A DNA stretch of 18,559 bases from Paracoccaceae bacterium (GCA_003545125.1 DQCI01000167.1:3098-21656), one strand, 5' to 3'; positions 1 to 8,303 are shown, counted from the stretch's first letter. Notes: generated from the letters alone by a model not told the origin. Numbers and translations are program-made.

Positions 1-29
1 GCCCGGGATTCATACGCTTCGGAGTTTCT

Positions 30-51
30 GGATCCCGGTGAACCGGTATCC
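30..51. repeat. imperfect 22-bp palindrome downstream of lsrK
   Basis: Two 10-bp arms (GGATCCCGGT at 30-39 and ACCGGTATCC at 42-51) are complementary except for one mismatch and are separated by two bases. It lies beyond the 3' end of the leftward lsrRK operon. Function unknown; the very short spacer makes it more likely a DNA palindrome than an RNA hairpin. Confidence 0.35.
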
Positions 52-84
52 CGATTGTCGGCGTCAACGTTCGGCCCTTGCGGC

Positions 85-103
85 GCGGGTCGAGGCGACC
101 CGC
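85..103 (-). other. GC-rich stem-loop 3' of lsrK
   Basis: A perfect 8-bp stem (GCGGGTCG at 85-92 with CGACCCGC at 96-103) closes a 3-base loop about 66 bases past the lsrK stop. No T-run follows on the minus strand, so it is not a classical intrinsic terminator. It could stabilise the 3' end of the lsrRK transcript or assist factor-dependent termination. Nothing else is recognised in 1-168. Confidence 0.4.
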
Positions 104-168
104 CCGCGGTTCACGAATTGGCAAGTGATCCCGGTGGCCGCTGCAGGCAAGAAGCTCGTTCCCTGGCT

Positions 169-1734
169 TCAGGTGCCCGGCGCGCGCCACAGTGAGGTCG
201 TGATCCCCGCGTCGACGAGACCCTTCTGCACCCGGTAGGCTTGTTTCCACCGCTCCGTCGCCGCGTCATAGGTCGGCTTGTTGGCGAGGTTCGGTTCGAC
301 CGTGCGCTCCCAGGCGACAAAGCTCTTGCCCGCCTCCGCCAGGGTGGCGAACTGGCCAATCCCGGTGGCCGCCGCGGCCGCGCCGCCGAGCGCCGTCGCC
401 TCGCGCACCACGGGAATTCTGATCTCGCGGCCGGTGACGTCGGCTAGGATCTGCGGCCAAAGCCGGCCTTTCGAGGCACCGCCGGCCAACGTCAGCGGCC
501 CTGAAGCGTCGACCTTGGCGAAAGCCTCCACCCGGCCCAGGTTCACCGCGGCGACAATCGCGGCGTTCTCCTGGATCGCACGGAACATCGAGCCCTTGTT
601 GGCGATGTCGGGGTCGATCGACAGGTTCAGGAACGACGGCGCCGCGTGATACCAGTTGCCGAAATCCATCGCGTCGGAAAACACCGGGATGATCCCGTGC
701 GCGCCGACCGGCACTTGCATCGCCAGGTCTTCCATGAGCTCGTAGGCATCGCGACCCTGCTCGGTTGCGCGGCGGATCTCCTCCTGGCAGAAGGCGTCGC
801 GGAACCAGCGCGCGGTGAGGCCGACGAAGAAGCTGATCGCCTCGGCCTGGTTCATCTGCGGAAGAGCTGCCGAATTCACCCGAAGGCGCATGGTCTCGTC
901 CACGAGGCCCGTGGGGATATTGACCACCTGCTGCCAGAAGGTGCCCCCCAGCACGGCCGCCTCGCCCATGCCGACGAGCCCGAGCCCGAGCGCGCCCATC
1001 TGCACGTCGCCCCCGCCCGCAACGAAGGGCGTGCCTTCGCGCAGCCCGGTGTCGGCCGCGGCGGCGGCGGTCACTTCGCCGACCACCGCACCCGGTTCGA
1101 CCACGCGCGGGAACCACGCCCTGTCGAGCCCTGCGCGCGCGATCAATTCGTCCGACCAGTCGCGGGTGGCGAGGTCGATCAAGCCGTTGGTCGAGCCGTT
1201 GGTGGGTTCGACGGTGATCTCGCCGGTAAGGCGCGCGCCAATCCAGTCGTTGATCATCGAGACTGAGCGAACCCGTTCGAAGATCTGCGGCCGGTGCTTG
1301 CGCAGCCAGTTCAGCCGCGGCAGGGCGCCGAGCGCGAAGGTCTCACCCGAAACGTCGTAGAAGCTCTGCTCGAACCCGGGCCCGCGCGCCTTGAGTTCCT
1401 TGACCTCTTCCACCGCGCGGCCATCGACATTCGCGACGGCCCAGATCTCGCGGCCATCGGCATCGTAGAGCACGACGGCCTCGCGCATCGAAGTGGCGGA
1501 GATCGCGGCGATGTCGGCGCCGGTCAGCCCGCATCTGTCGAGCGCCTTGCGGGTGCAGCGGCGCAGAAGCGCCCAGGCGCCCTCGACGTCGAACACCATG
1601 GAGCCCGGCACACCCTCTTCGGGGAGGTGCTTCCATTCTTCCTGAGCGAACCCGGTCTGGTGGCCGTCGCGATCGAAGATCACGGCCCGGCCGGAGCCGG
1701 TGCCAGCGTCGAGTACGAGAAGATGCGTGCTCAT
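169..1734 (-). CDS. lsrK: autoinducer-2 kinase LsrK
   Basis: FGGY-family carbohydrate kinase of 521 aa (E. coli LsrK is about 530). It phosphorylates imported AI-2 (the open DPD form) in the cytoplasm, trapping it and producing the phospho-AI-2 that inactivates LsrR. Visible motifs are the N-terminal nucleotide-binding loop DAGTGSGRA (residues 9-17), GGGDVQMG with the expected catalytic Asp243, and the C-terminal ATP-site motif GGASKG (418-423). The start chosen is the ATG at 1734, where MSTHLLVLDAGTG begins the family alignment; the frame stays open further upstream but only as an overlap with lsrR. The ATGA overlap with the lsrR stop points to translational coupling in an lsrRK operon. Placement beside lsrR and lsrACDBFG distinguishes it from other FGGY kinases such as xylulokinases. 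Confidence 0.93.
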   Translation of the reverse strand: MSTHLLVLDAGTGSGRAVIFDRDGHQTGFAQEEWKHLPEEGVPGSMVFDVEGAWALLRRCTRKALDRCGLTGADIAAISATSMREAVVLYDADGREIWAVANVDGRAVEEVKELKARGPGFEQSFYDVSGETFALGALPRLNWLRKHRPQIFERVRSVSMINDWIGARLTGEITVEPTNGSTNGLIDLATRDWSDELIARAGLDRAWFPRVVEPGAVVGEVTAAAAADTGLREGTPFVAGGGDVQMGALGLGLVGMGEAAVLGGTFWQQVVNIPTGLVDETMRLRVNSAALPQMNQAEAISFFVGLTARWFRDAFCQEEIRRATEQGRDAYELMEDLAMQVPVGAHGIIPVFSDAMDFGNWYHAAPSFLNLSIDPDIANKGSMFRAIQENAAIVAAVNLGRVEAFAKVDASGPLTLAGGASKGRLWPQILADVTGREIRIPVVREATALGGAAAAATGIGQFATLAEAGKSFVAWERTVEPNLANKPTYDAATERWKQAYRVQKGLVDAGITTSLWRAPGT

Positions 1735-2723
1735 TCCTGTCTCCTGAGCAGTTCGGTGGCGGTGTCCTCGTCGGTGACGAGGATGTTGGTCAGTTTGCCG
1801 CGCAGCGCTCCGAGGATGGCTTCGACCTTGTGCGCGCCCGCGGCAGCGGCGGCGACATTGGGGATCTTGCGCAGATCGTCGGGGCACACGGCGACGACAA
1901 GGCGGTGGAGGTCCAGATCGAGGATCTGACCCTCGGCGTCGTAGAAATAACCCAGCACGTCGCCGACCGCACCGCGCCGCTTGAAAAGCTCGATCTCGCC
2001 GCTCGAACAATAACCGTATTGCACGAGCGTGGCAGAGCTGGTCACCGCGCCGACACCGATGAGGGCGAACCGGGCCGTCGCCGCCATGTCGAGCACATTG
2101 CGCACGAAGGGTTCGACCCTGAGCATCTCGGCGAGCTCCGCGGAGGAAACCCGGAGCGGTGTCGGGATCAGATGCGCGCTGTTCTGCGGCCCGTAGAGAC
2201 CGGTGGTGCCGATATAGGCGGAAACCCCGCCGGTGAGGCTGACGATCGAAATCTCGGTCTGCGGGAAGATCGGCGCCATGTAGCGCAGGGTGGTCGCGGT
2301 GGTCTCCCCCCAGCCGATCGCGAACAAATCGTTCGGTTCGAGGTTCTGGATGAGCAGACTGGCGGCGGCGCGCCCGATCCGGGGGGCAGGCGGCAGGTCC
2401 GCGGCCGTGGGCACGACCCGCGCATCGACCAGACCGAACGCGTCGATCAGCTCCTGCTGCAATTCCAGGCAACCGGCGTAGGGCGAATTGATCCGAAGTT
2501 CGATCAGCCCGGACTGGCGTCCCTTCTCGAGAAGCCGCGATACCTTGATGCGCGAAGTGCCGAGCATCTCGGCGATCCGGTTCTGGGTTAGCCCGTCGTT
2601 GTAGTAGTGCCACGCCGCACGGGTGATCTGTTCGGTTTCGTCGAGATCGGTGGAATCAACCTGATCCGGCAGCATCGTCTGCGCCCACTCTTCTTTGGTT
2701 CTTAACTCGCCGAACTCGAACAT
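1731..2723 (-). CDS. lsrR: AI-2 operon repressor LsrR (SorC/DeoR-like)
   Basis: Transcription factor of 330 aa (E. coli LsrR 317). The N-terminal helix-turn-helix lies at roughly residues 35-70 (YYNDGLTQNRIAEMLGTSR followed by KVSRLLEKGRQSGLI), very close to E. coli LsrR. The rest is the sugar-binding SorC fold, with the conserved stretches IGWGETTATTL, LTGGVSAYIGTTG, GAVGDVLGYFYDAEG and a C-terminal LVTDEDTATELL. In the known system the apo-protein represses lsr genes and phospho-AI-2 releases it. The ATG at 2723 is preceded only by a weak purine run (GAGAA); Met17 is a possible alternative. Its stop overlaps the lsrK start by 4 bp. The gene is divergent from lsrG across a 160-bp intergenic region, the usual place for LsrR operators. 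Confidence 0.92.
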   Translation of the reverse strand: MFEFGELRTKEEWAQTMLPDQVDSTDLDETEQITRAAWHYYNDGLTQNRIAEMLGTSRIKVSRLLEKGRQSGLIELRINSPYAGCLELQQELIDAFGLVDARVVPTAADLPPAPRIGRAAASLLIQNLEPNDLFAIGWGETTATTLRYMAPIFPQTEISIVSLTGGVSAYIGTTGLYGPQNSAHLIPTPLRVSSAELAEMLRVEPFVRNVLDMAATARFALIGVGAVTSSATLVQYGYCSSGEIELFKRRGAVGDVLGYFYDAEGQILDLDLHRLVVAVCPDDLRKIPNVAAAAAGAHKVEAILGALRGKLTNILVTDEDTATELLRRQE

Positions 2724-2883
2724 TTGTTTCTCATCACGTCAATGGAAACGGCATCTCGGCTCCAGAGGCAGATATGGCGTCGAATATCTCGGCATTTTCT
2801 TGACAATCTTGTTCAGATGTTTTTTCCTGAGACAAATGATCGTATCACCGCGTTCAGGCGCGAGTCCACTCCGGGAGGTTGGA
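2724..2883. promoter_or_regulatory. divergent lsrR/lsrG control region
   Basis: This AT-richer 160-bp gap separates lsrR from lsrG. It holds a perfect -35-like TTGACA at 2800-2805 on the plus strand, with no convincing -10. An imperfect dyad TTGTTCAG (2809-2816) / CTGAGACAA (2827-2835) follows. The sequence TGAGACAAATG at 2828-2838 recurs, with a two-base insertion, in opposite orientation at 2721-2733 over the lsrR start. The inverted TGAGA(AA)CAAATG pair and the dyad are plausible LsrR operators. That is inference from position and symmetry only; no site is proven. Confidence 0.5.
2873..2878 (+). promoter_or_regulatory. lsrG ribosome binding site
   Basis: GGGAGG lies 5 bases before the ATG at 2884. 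It fixes the lsrG start inside a frame that stays open for another 189 bases upstream through the promoter region. Confidence 0.75.
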
Positions 2884-3204
2884 ATGTTCGTTCAATTCGT
2901 CCACATCAGGATCAAGCCGGGCCGCACGGCGGAGTTCTTCGAGGTGTTTCGCGAGAACTTCGAAGGCACGCGCGCGGAGCCCGGAAATTTCCGGTTCGAC
3001 GTGATGCAGGACCGCGAAGACGAGAATCACTTCGTCATCTACGAGGCGTTCGCCGACCAGGCCGCCTTGGACGCGCACCGCAAGACCGCGCACTACGCGC
3101 GCACCGTCGAGGGGCTCAAGGAGCTGATGACGACCGGCAAACGGGAGAAGGATTTCTTCCGCATGGTGATGCCCGATCACGACGCCGCGCTCGGCGGGGC
3201 GTGA
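2884..3204 (+). CDS. lsrG: phospho-AI-2 isomerase LsrG
   Basis: Small (106 aa) ferredoxin-like-fold protein of the antibiotic-biosynthesis-monooxygenase (ABM) family. It acts in the cytoplasm on phospho-AI-2 (P-DPD), isomerising it for further breakdown by LsrF and so ending induction. The sequence follows E. coli LsrG (96 aa) closely: FIxVFRxNxxG near residues 18-28 (FFEVFRENFEG), EPGNFRFDVMQD at 33-44, FVIYEAF at about 50-56, and AHRKTAHY with the conserved histidines. The start is chosen from the ribosome site GGGAGG and the family N-terminus. It is first in the lsrG-A-C-D-B-F operon, divergent from lsrR. In enterobacteria lsrG comes last, so the gene order differs here. Confidence 0.88.
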   Translation: MFVQFVHIRIKPGRTAEFFEVFRENFEGTRAEPGNFRFDVMQDREDENHFVIYEAFADQAALDAHRKTAHYARTVEGLKELMTTGKREKDFFRMVMPDHDAALGGA

Positions 3205-3208
3205 AGCG

Positions 3209-3533
3209 ATGACAGCCGCCGGGCATGATGTCCTTCGCCAGCGGGCACGCGGGATCAGCGCGGGTCCGTTCGCCGCGCCGCTGGGGCTTCTCGCCGAAGC
3301 CGCGCAGGAACTGATCGCGTGGCAGGCGGGTATCGTGCATTTCGACGTGATGGACGGCGTCTTCGTGCCGCAGATCACCGCCGGGCCCGGCTTCGTGGCC
3401 GCGCTCGGTGCGCAGATGCTGCGCGACGTGCATTTGATGGTGGCCGATCCCGCGGGCGACCTTCATGGCGCTCACGCGCACCTGGTCCGCCCAGGCCCGG
3501 CCCTTCGCCGAAGCGGAGACAGAACATGCCTGA
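3209..3533 (+). pseudogene. lsrE: lsrE-like (ribulose-phosphate 3-epimerase family) remnant, middle deleted
   Basis: The ATG at 3209 lies 4 bases after the lsrG stop. Residues 14-75 match the N-terminal third of Rpe/LsrE barrels: the HFDVMDGVFVPQIT block with metal-ligand His and Asp, then DVHLMVADP with the next metal His. Enzymes of this family run to about 220-250 aa, but only about 108 codons remain and the C-terminal barrel, including the last metal-binding Asp, is missing. After about 3460 the homologous frame turns into unrelated sequence. Another frame reads FMALTRTWSAQARPF and stops at 3531-3533, overlapping the lsrA ATG as ATGCCTGA; it resembles the LsrE C-terminal tail (compared from memory). 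The simplest reading is an internal deletion that fused head to tail out of frame. In Salmonella lsrE is an lsr gene of unclear function, so losing it need not disable the pathway. Confidence 0.75.
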
Positions 3534-5031
3534 CGACATGACCCAAAACGCGCCCGTCGTTGCGCTGCGCGGCATCTGGAAGGTGTTCGAAAGTGTCACC
3601 GTGCTGCGCGGGATCGACTTCGACATCCATGCGGGTGAGGTCCACGCGCTGCTCGGCGGCAACGGCTCGGGCAAGTCGACCATCGTCAAGATCATTTCCG
3701 GCGCCTACCGTCCGACGGCGGGCACAATCGAGGTCTCCGGCATGGCGCAGAGCTTTTCGCGCCCCTCCGAGGCCCATGCGCAGGGCATCTACATGGTGCC
3801 GCAGGAACCGCAGATATTTCCCAACCTGTCGGTGCGGGAAAACCTGCTCATGGGCCTCGTTGGAGACCCGGTGGAGAACGCGGAGCGTGCCCGCGGGATC
3901 GCCGACGAGATCGGCCTTGCCGCCGACTTCAACGCACCCGGGGGCGAGCTTTCCATCGCCAACCAGCAGTTGATCGAGATTGTCCGGGGGCTGTTGCGCA
4001 AGGCCCGGGTGCTGATCCTCGATGAGCCGACCTCATCGCTGACCCGGCGTGAGGTGACGAGCCTCGCCGCCCAGATGCGGAGCCTCACCGCCCGCGGGAT
4101 CGGCATCCTGTTCATCTCGCACCGGCTCAACGAGGTAATCGACCTCAGCGACCGGGTGAGCGTGCTGCGCGACGGGCATTTCGTGCTCGAAGACGCGACC
4201 GCCAACCTCACCACCGAGAAGCTGGTCGAGGCAATGCTGCCGGCCGATTTCTCGGCGCCGGTGGAACAGGAGACCGCCGCCGCCACCGCCCTCGGCACCA
4301 AACCGGTGCTCGCGGTGCGCGGGCTGTCGAGCCGCGTGTTCCGCGAGGCCAGCTTCGAGGTCTACCCCGGCGAAGTGGTGGGGATCTCGGGCGTCGTCGG
4401 CGCCGGACGGACAGAACTGGCCGAGGCGATCTTCGGGATCGACACCGACGCGAGGGGCGAGGTGGTGATCGACGGCAATACCGCGCCGGTGCGGTCGCCC
4501 CAGATCTGCCAGGAAATGGGGCTGTCGTATGTGCCCGAGGACCGGCACGCGCATGGCATCTTTCTCGATCTGCCCAGCGCCCACACGATTTCGTCCAGCC
4601 TGATGGCCCTCGGGCGCTCCCGCTTCATGGCGGCTGCGAAGGAAATGGAACTCGCCGAAACCTTTGTCGAGCGGCTGCGGATCAAGCTCGCCTCGCCGAT
4701 GCAATACGCCCGCACGCTTTCGGGGGGCAATCAACAGAAAATCGTGCTGGCCAAGATCCTCGCCCCCGCGCCGCGCGTGGTGATCCTCGATGAGCCCACC
4801 CGCGGCATCGACGCGCACGCGCGCCAGGATGTCTACCGGATCATCCGCACGCTGACCGCTGACGGCGTCGGTGTGGTGGTGATCTCCTCCGAGGTCGGCG
4901 AGATCGCCGAGGTGAGCGACCGGATCATGGTGATGAAACGCGGAAACCTCGTGGAACTGCCGGCCGGCGTGCGCTCCGTCGAGCAGATCTCTGCGGCGAC
5001 GTTCGACACAAACGGCGAGGTGACGGCATGA
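3526..5031 (+). CDS. lsrA: AI-2 ABC importer, double ATPase subunit LsrA
   Basis: Sugar-type ABC ATPase of 501 aa with two nucleotide-binding domains (E. coli LsrA 511), on the cytoplasmic face of the LsrCD permease. Domain 1 has Walker A GGNGSGKST (44-52), a degenerate signature ELSIANQQ (141-148) and Walker B VLILDEPT (162-169). Domain 2 has the worn Walker A GVVGAGRTE (289-297, Arg for Lys), an intact signature LSGGNQQK (398-405) and Walker B VVILDEPTRGID. One full and one worn nucleotide site is normal for the RbsA/MglA/LsrA group. The ATG at 3526 has GGAG at 3515-3518; the ATG at 3538 is a weaker alternative. The stop overlaps the lsrC start by 4 bp. Confidence 0.92.
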   Translation: MPDDMTQNAPVVALRGIWKVFESVTVLRGIDFDIHAGEVHALLGGNGSGKSTIVKIISGAYRPTAGTIEVSGMAQSFSRPSEAHAQGIYMVPQEPQIFPNLSVRENLLMGLVGDPVENAERARGIADEIGLAADFNAPGGELSIANQQLIEIVRGLLRKARVLILDEPTSSLTRREVTSLAAQMRSLTARGIGILFISHRLNEVIDLSDRVSVLRDGHFVLEDATANLTTEKLVEAMLPADFSAPVEQETAAATALGTKPVLAVRGLSSRVFREASFEVYPGEVVGISGVVGAGRTELAEAIFGIDTDARGEVVIDGNTAPVRSPQICQEMGLSYVPEDRHAHGIFLDLPSAHTISSSLMALGRSRFMAAAKEMELAETFVERLRIKLASPMQYARTLSGGNQQKIVLAKILAPAPRVVILDEPTRGIDAHARQDVYRIIRTLTADGVGVVVISSEVGEIAEVSDRIMVMKRGNLVELPAGVRSVEQISAATFDTNGEVTA

Positions 5032-6065
5032 TGCGGATCCTGAAGTCCCGCGAATTCCTCGTGCTGGTTCTGCTGGTGGTGATGATCCTCTCGGTGGCGA
5101 CGGTCAACAAGGCGGTGCTCTACCCGATCACCCTCATCAACATCCTGAACTCCTCGCTGTTTCTGATGCTGCTCGCCATCGGGCAGATGTTCGTGGTGCT
5201 GACCCGCGGCATCGACGTCTCGGTCGGCGCCACCGCCGGGCTCTCGGCAGTGATCTTCGGCTTCGCGCTCAACGCCGGCCTGCCGTTGCCGCTGGCAATG
5301 CTGGCCGCCCTTGTCACCGGGCTTCTGGGTGGCATGGTCAACGGGCTCGGCGTGGCCTTCGTCGGCATCCCGCCTATCATCATGACGCTGGGCACCCTCG
5401 GCGCCTACCGCGGCCTGATGCGGGTGCTCACCGGCGGCAGCTGGATCGAGTCGATCCCGCAGAATATCAAGTCCTTCGCCGTGACCCGCTATCTCTCCGT
5501 GCCGCTGATGGTCTGGACCATGGTCGCGGTCGTGATCGTCGTCGCGCTCCTGCTGTGGAAGCTCAAGCCGGCGCGCTACTTCTACGCGGTCGGCGACAAC
5601 TACGACGGTGCCTACCTGCTCGGCATCAACGTGAAGATGACCCGGTTCTGGGCCTTCTCGCTGGCCGGCGCCTTCGCCGGGGCCGCAGCCGTCGTTTTCG
5701 TGGGCCAGATCGGCTTCGTGCCGATGCAGACCGGCAACGGCCAGGAGCTCAAGGCCATCGCCGCGGTGGTGCTGGGCGGTGTGAGCCTGATGGGCGGCAC
5801 CGGATCAATCTGGTCTGCCGTCATCGGCGCCCTGTTCCTGACGGCGGTCGACTCGATGATGATCTTCCTCAAGGTGCCGGGGTCCTGGAACAACGCGGTG
5901 GCCGGTTTCGTGCTGCTCGCCGTGGTGGTGTTCGACTTCCTGATCCGCCGCACCGTGCGCAACCGCAGGCTCGCCGCGCGGGCCGCCGAGATGCGCCGGT
6001 CCGAGCTTGACCATGACGGCGCCGGCGCCCCTGCCCTCGTCCAGACCCCGGAGGCGACGTCATGA
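5028..6065 (+). CDS. lsrC: AI-2 ABC importer permease LsrC
   Basis: Inner-membrane permease of the branched-chain/sugar type (BPD_transp_2), 345 aa (E. coli LsrC 342). About nine to ten hydrophobic segments begin at residue 10 (FLVLVLLVVMILSVATV). The family motif LTRGIDVSVGAT is near residues 58-69, and the cytoplasmic coupling-loop region GDNYDGAYLLGINVKMTRF is near 190-210. It pairs with LsrD to form the AI-2 channel powered by LsrA. Start and stop codons overlap lsrA and lsrD as ATGA, so stoichiometric coupled translation is likely. The last 30 residues are hydrophilic and Ala/Glu-rich. Confidence 0.9.
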   Translation: MMRILKSREFLVLVLLVVMILSVATVNKAVLYPITLINILNSSLFLMLLAIGQMFVVLTRGIDVSVGATAGLSAVIFGFALNAGLPLPLAMLAALVTGLLGGMVNGLGVAFVGIPPIIMTLGTLGAYRGLMRVLTGGSWIESIPQNIKSFAVTRYLSVPLMVWTMVAVVIVVALLLWKLKPARYFYAVGDNYDGAYLLGINVKMTRFWAFSLAGAFAGAAAVVFVGQIGFVPMQTGNGQELKAIAAVVLGGVSLMGGTGSIWSAVIGALFLTAVDSMMIFLKVPGSWNNAVAGFVLLAVVVFDFLIRRTVRNRRLAARAAEMRRSELDHDGAGAPALVQTPEATS

Positions 6066-7120
6066 AACTCACAGGCTTCTTCAAGAGCTGGGAATTTATG
6101 CTGGCCATGGTGCTGGTGATCGAACTGGTGGTGCTGGGGCTCATCAACCCCGCCTTCCTCAACATCGAGAACCTCTTGTTCTCCACCTCGGACTTCGTCC
6201 ACGTCATCATCGCCGCGGTCGGTCTGACACTCGTCATCATGACCGGCGGGATCGACATCTCGGGCGTGTCGATCATGGGGCTCGCCTCGATCGTGCTGGG
6301 GCTGATGTTCGTGGCCGGCATGCCGATCGGCTTCGCCGTCATCGCGGCACTTGCGGTCGGCTCCGGTGCCGGCGCCTTCAACGGCACGGTGATCGCCAAG
6401 ACCGACATCAACCCGCTGGTCGTCACCCTGGCGATGCTGTTTCTCTATTCCGGCATCGCCACCGGCCTGCCGACGCTGCTCGACATGCTGGGCTTCAAAG
6501 CCTACGGGGCGGGCGGGTTCGAGGCCTACCAGTATGAAGGCATCGGCGGGTTGCCGAAGAGCTTCACCTGGATCGGTGCGGGCGGGATCGGCTGGGTTCC
6601 CATGCCGCTCATCATCACCGTGCTGATCGCCGTCGTCGCGTCCTATCTGATGACCCGAACGCGGTTCGGCCGGTTCCTCAAGCTCATCGGCGTGAGCGAC
6701 CAGGTGGCGCGGTTCACCGGTGTTCCGGTCCAGCGCACGCTGATCACCGTTTATGCGCTCAACGGCTTCGCCGCTGCGGTCGCGGGGCTGGTGCTGACCG
6801 CCTACTTCACCTCTGCGCGCTCCGACCTCGGCGCCGAGGCGCTGCTCAACATCATCACCGCCGTCGTGCTCGGCGGGTCGTCGATCTACGGCGGACAGGG
6901 CTCGGTGCTGGGCACCTTCCTGGCCGGTCTCGTGCTCGGCTTCCTGCGTCAGGGCCTTCTGGCGCTCGGCATCACCTCCGACGTGGTGCCGGTGATCGTC
7001 GGCCTCCTGCTGATCGGCTCCGTTGCGCTGAAGATCGGCATGGGCGTGCTGCACACGAAACGCGCCAACCGTGCCGCTTACGAGACCGAGCGGATGGCGG
7101 TCGCACAGAACGGCGGGTAG
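6062..7120 (+). CDS. lsrD: AI-2 ABC importer permease LsrD
   Basis: Second permease of the LsrABCD importer, 352 aa (E. coli LsrD 330). It has multiple membrane segments; the motif [14 protein letters not shown] (about residues 60-73) parallels the LTRGIDVSVG block of LsrC, and the coupling loop is [18 protein letters not shown]. The gene starts within the lsrC stop (ATGA overlap). The C-terminus is a short hydrophilic tail. A 73-base gap follows before lsrB, without a terminator-like structure, so the operon probably continues. Confidence 0.9.
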   Translation: MKLTGFFKSWEFMLAMVLVIELVVLGLINPAFLNIENLLFSTSDFVHVIIAAVGLTLVIMTGGIDISGVSIMGLASIVLGLMFVAGMPIGFAVIAALAVGSGAGAFNGTVIAKTDINPLVVTLAMLFLYSGIATGLPTLLDMLGFKAYGAGGFEAYQYEGIGGLPKSFTWIGAGGIGWVPMPLIITVLIAVVASYLMTRTRFGRFLKLIGVSDQVARFTGVPVQRTLITVYALNGFAAAVAGLVLTAYFTSARSDLGAEALLNIITAVVLGGSSIYGGQGSVLGTFLAGLVLGFLRQGLLALGITSDVVPVIVGLLLIGSVALKIGMGVLHTKRANRAAYETERMAVAQNGG

Positions 7121-7181
7121 GCCGATGGCCCCCGCCCAAGAGAAGGCCGGATTACGGCACGTATTTCCGGATAACCCAAGT

Positions 7182-7186
7182 GGAGG
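7182..7186 (+). promoter_or_regulatory. lsrB ribosome binding site
   Basis: GGAGG ends 7 bases before the ATG at 7194. It decides the lsrB start, because the frame is open back to 7071 inside lsrD. The start it selects gives a textbook signal peptide. Confidence 0.75.
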
Positions 7187-7193
7187 ACCCACA

Positions 7194-8225
7194 ATGAAAC
7201 TCGTACGCAAAGCCCTCACGATCGCCGGCGCGCTGTCGATCGGCATGGCGGCCAGCATGGCGATGGCCCAGGACGCCAAGATCGCCTTTATCCCGAAACT
7301 CACCGGTGTCGGCTTCTTCGAGTCGGGCGGTGCGGGCGCGATGGCGATGGGCGAACAGCTCGGCGTCGACGTGAAATACGACGGGCCGTCCGAAGCCTCG
7401 GTGTCGGGCCAGGTCGAATTCATCAACAACTTCGTCAACCAGGGCTACAACGCGATTGCGATCTCCTCGCTGTCGCCCGAAGGTCTCTGCGAGTCGCTCA
7501 AGCGCGCCGAAGCGAAGGGCGTGAAGGTGCTGACGTGGGATTCGGACGTGAACCCCGAGTGCCGCAGCTACTACATCAACCAAGGCACGCCCGAACAACT
7601 CGGACGTCTGCTTGTGACGATGGCGGCCGACCAGATGGAAGACCCGACCGCGCCGCAGAAAGTGGCGTTCCACTACTCGTCGCCGACCGTGACCGACCAG
7701 AACCAGTGGGCCGAAGTCGCCAAGGCGGTAATCGCGGAAGAATTCCCGAGCTGGGAAATCGTCGCGACCGAGTTTTCCAACCAGGATGCCCAGAAGGCCG
7801 TCCAAGTGCCGACCGCGCTCTACCAGACCTACCCGGATCTCGACGCGATCATCTGCCCCGACGCCAACGCGCTTCCGGGCTCGGCGCAGGCGGCCGAAAA
7901 CCTCGGCGTCGCCGGCAAGATCATCGTCACCGGCTTCTCGACGCCGAACACCATGCGGCAATACGTCAAATCCGGCACCGTTGACCAGTTCGGCCTGTGG
8001 GATGTGGTCATGCAGGGCAAGCTCTCGGTGTTCATCGCCAACGAACTCGTCAAGGGCGCCGTCTGGGAAAAAGGCGACATGATCGAGGTTCCGGGTGTCG
8101 GCACCGTCGAAATCTCGCCGAACTCGGTCCAGGGATACGAGTACGAAGCCGACAACAACGGCATCATCCTGCTGCCCGAACGCACCGTGTTCACGGCTGA
8201 AAACATCGACAACTTCGACTTCTGA
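7194..8225 (+). CDS. lsrB: periplasmic AI-2 receptor LsrB
   Basis: Solute-binding protein of 343 aa (Salmonella LsrB 340) that captures AI-2 in the periplasm and delivers it to LsrCD. Residues 1-25 form a signal peptide: basic MKLVRK, a hydrophobic core, and cleavage after AMA before QDAKIAF. The six residues that bind AI-2 in Salmonella LsrB (Lys35, Asp116, Asp166, Gln167, Pro220, Ala222) are all present: K35 in [12 protein letters not shown]116 in LTWDSD, D168-Q169 in TVTDQNQW, and P222 and A224 in CPDANALPG. This separates it from ribose- or rhamnose-binding relatives often mistaken for LsrB, and argues for real AI-2 binding. Two stem-loops follow the stop, perhaps protecting this transcript segment. 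Confidence 0.95.
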   Translation: MKLVRKALTIAGALSIGMAASMAMAQDAKIAFIPKLTGVGFFESGGAGAMAMGEQLGVDVKYDGPSEASVSGQVEFINNFVNQGYNAIAISSLSPEGLCESLKRAEAKGVKVLTWDSDVNPECRSYYINQGTPEQLGRLLVTMAADQMEDPTAPQKVAFHYSSPTVTDQNQWAEVAKAVIAEEFPSWEIVATEFSNQDAQKAVQVPTALYQTYPDLDAIICPDANALPGSAQAAENLGVAGKIIVTGFSTPNTMRQYVKSGTVDQFGLWDVVMQGKLSVFIANELVKGAVWEKGDMIEVPGVGTVEISPNSVQGYEYEADNNGIILLPERTVFTAENIDNFDF

Positions 8226-8238
8226 TCGGGTTGCCCCC

Positions 8239-8268
8239 GCCCGTCGCGCACCCTCCCGCGCGGCGGGC
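8239..8268 (+). other. intercistronic stem-loop between lsrB and lsrF
   Basis: GCCCGTCGCGC (8239-8249) pairs with GCGCGGCGGGC (8258-8268) over 11 bp with one G-U pair and an 8-base loop. No T-run follows, so it is not an intrinsic terminator. A likely role is to block 3' exonuclease decay and keep the lsrB part of the operon message abundant, as seen for other binding-protein genes. That role is inferred. Confidence 0.55.
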
Positions 8269-8279
8269 AATCATACGGA

Positions 8280-8303
8280 CCGGCACGCGACCTCATGTGC
8301 CGG
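8280..8303 (+). other. second stem-loop before lsrF
   Basis: A perfect 7-bp inverted repeat CCGGCAC (8280-8286) / GTGCCGG (8297-8303) with a 10-base loop sits 11 bases after the first hairpin. It ends 16 bases before the lsrF ribosome site. No T-run. Confidence 0.45.

Noticed and set aside
38..238. Short plus-strand frame at the window start
   Set aside because: No ribosome site, no family resemblance, and it overlaps the lsrK 3' end on the opposite strand.
1735..2613. Open frame continuing upstream of lsrK through lsrR
   Set aside because: It is the alternative frame of lsrR. The protein family alignment of LsrK starts at the ATG at 1734, and the ATGA overlap with lsrR supports that start.
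3941..3969. Degenerate first ABC signature and Arg-for-Lys second Walker A in LsrA as signs of decay
   Set aside because: Both are normal features of the RbsA/MglA/LsrA type of double ATPase, where one site is catalytically worn.
5612..7438. Long minus-strand open frame opposite lsrC, lsrD and lsrB
   Set aside because: The product is His/Asp/Arg/Gln-rich, typical of an antisense shadow in GC-rich DNA. It lies opposite well-recognised membrane proteins.
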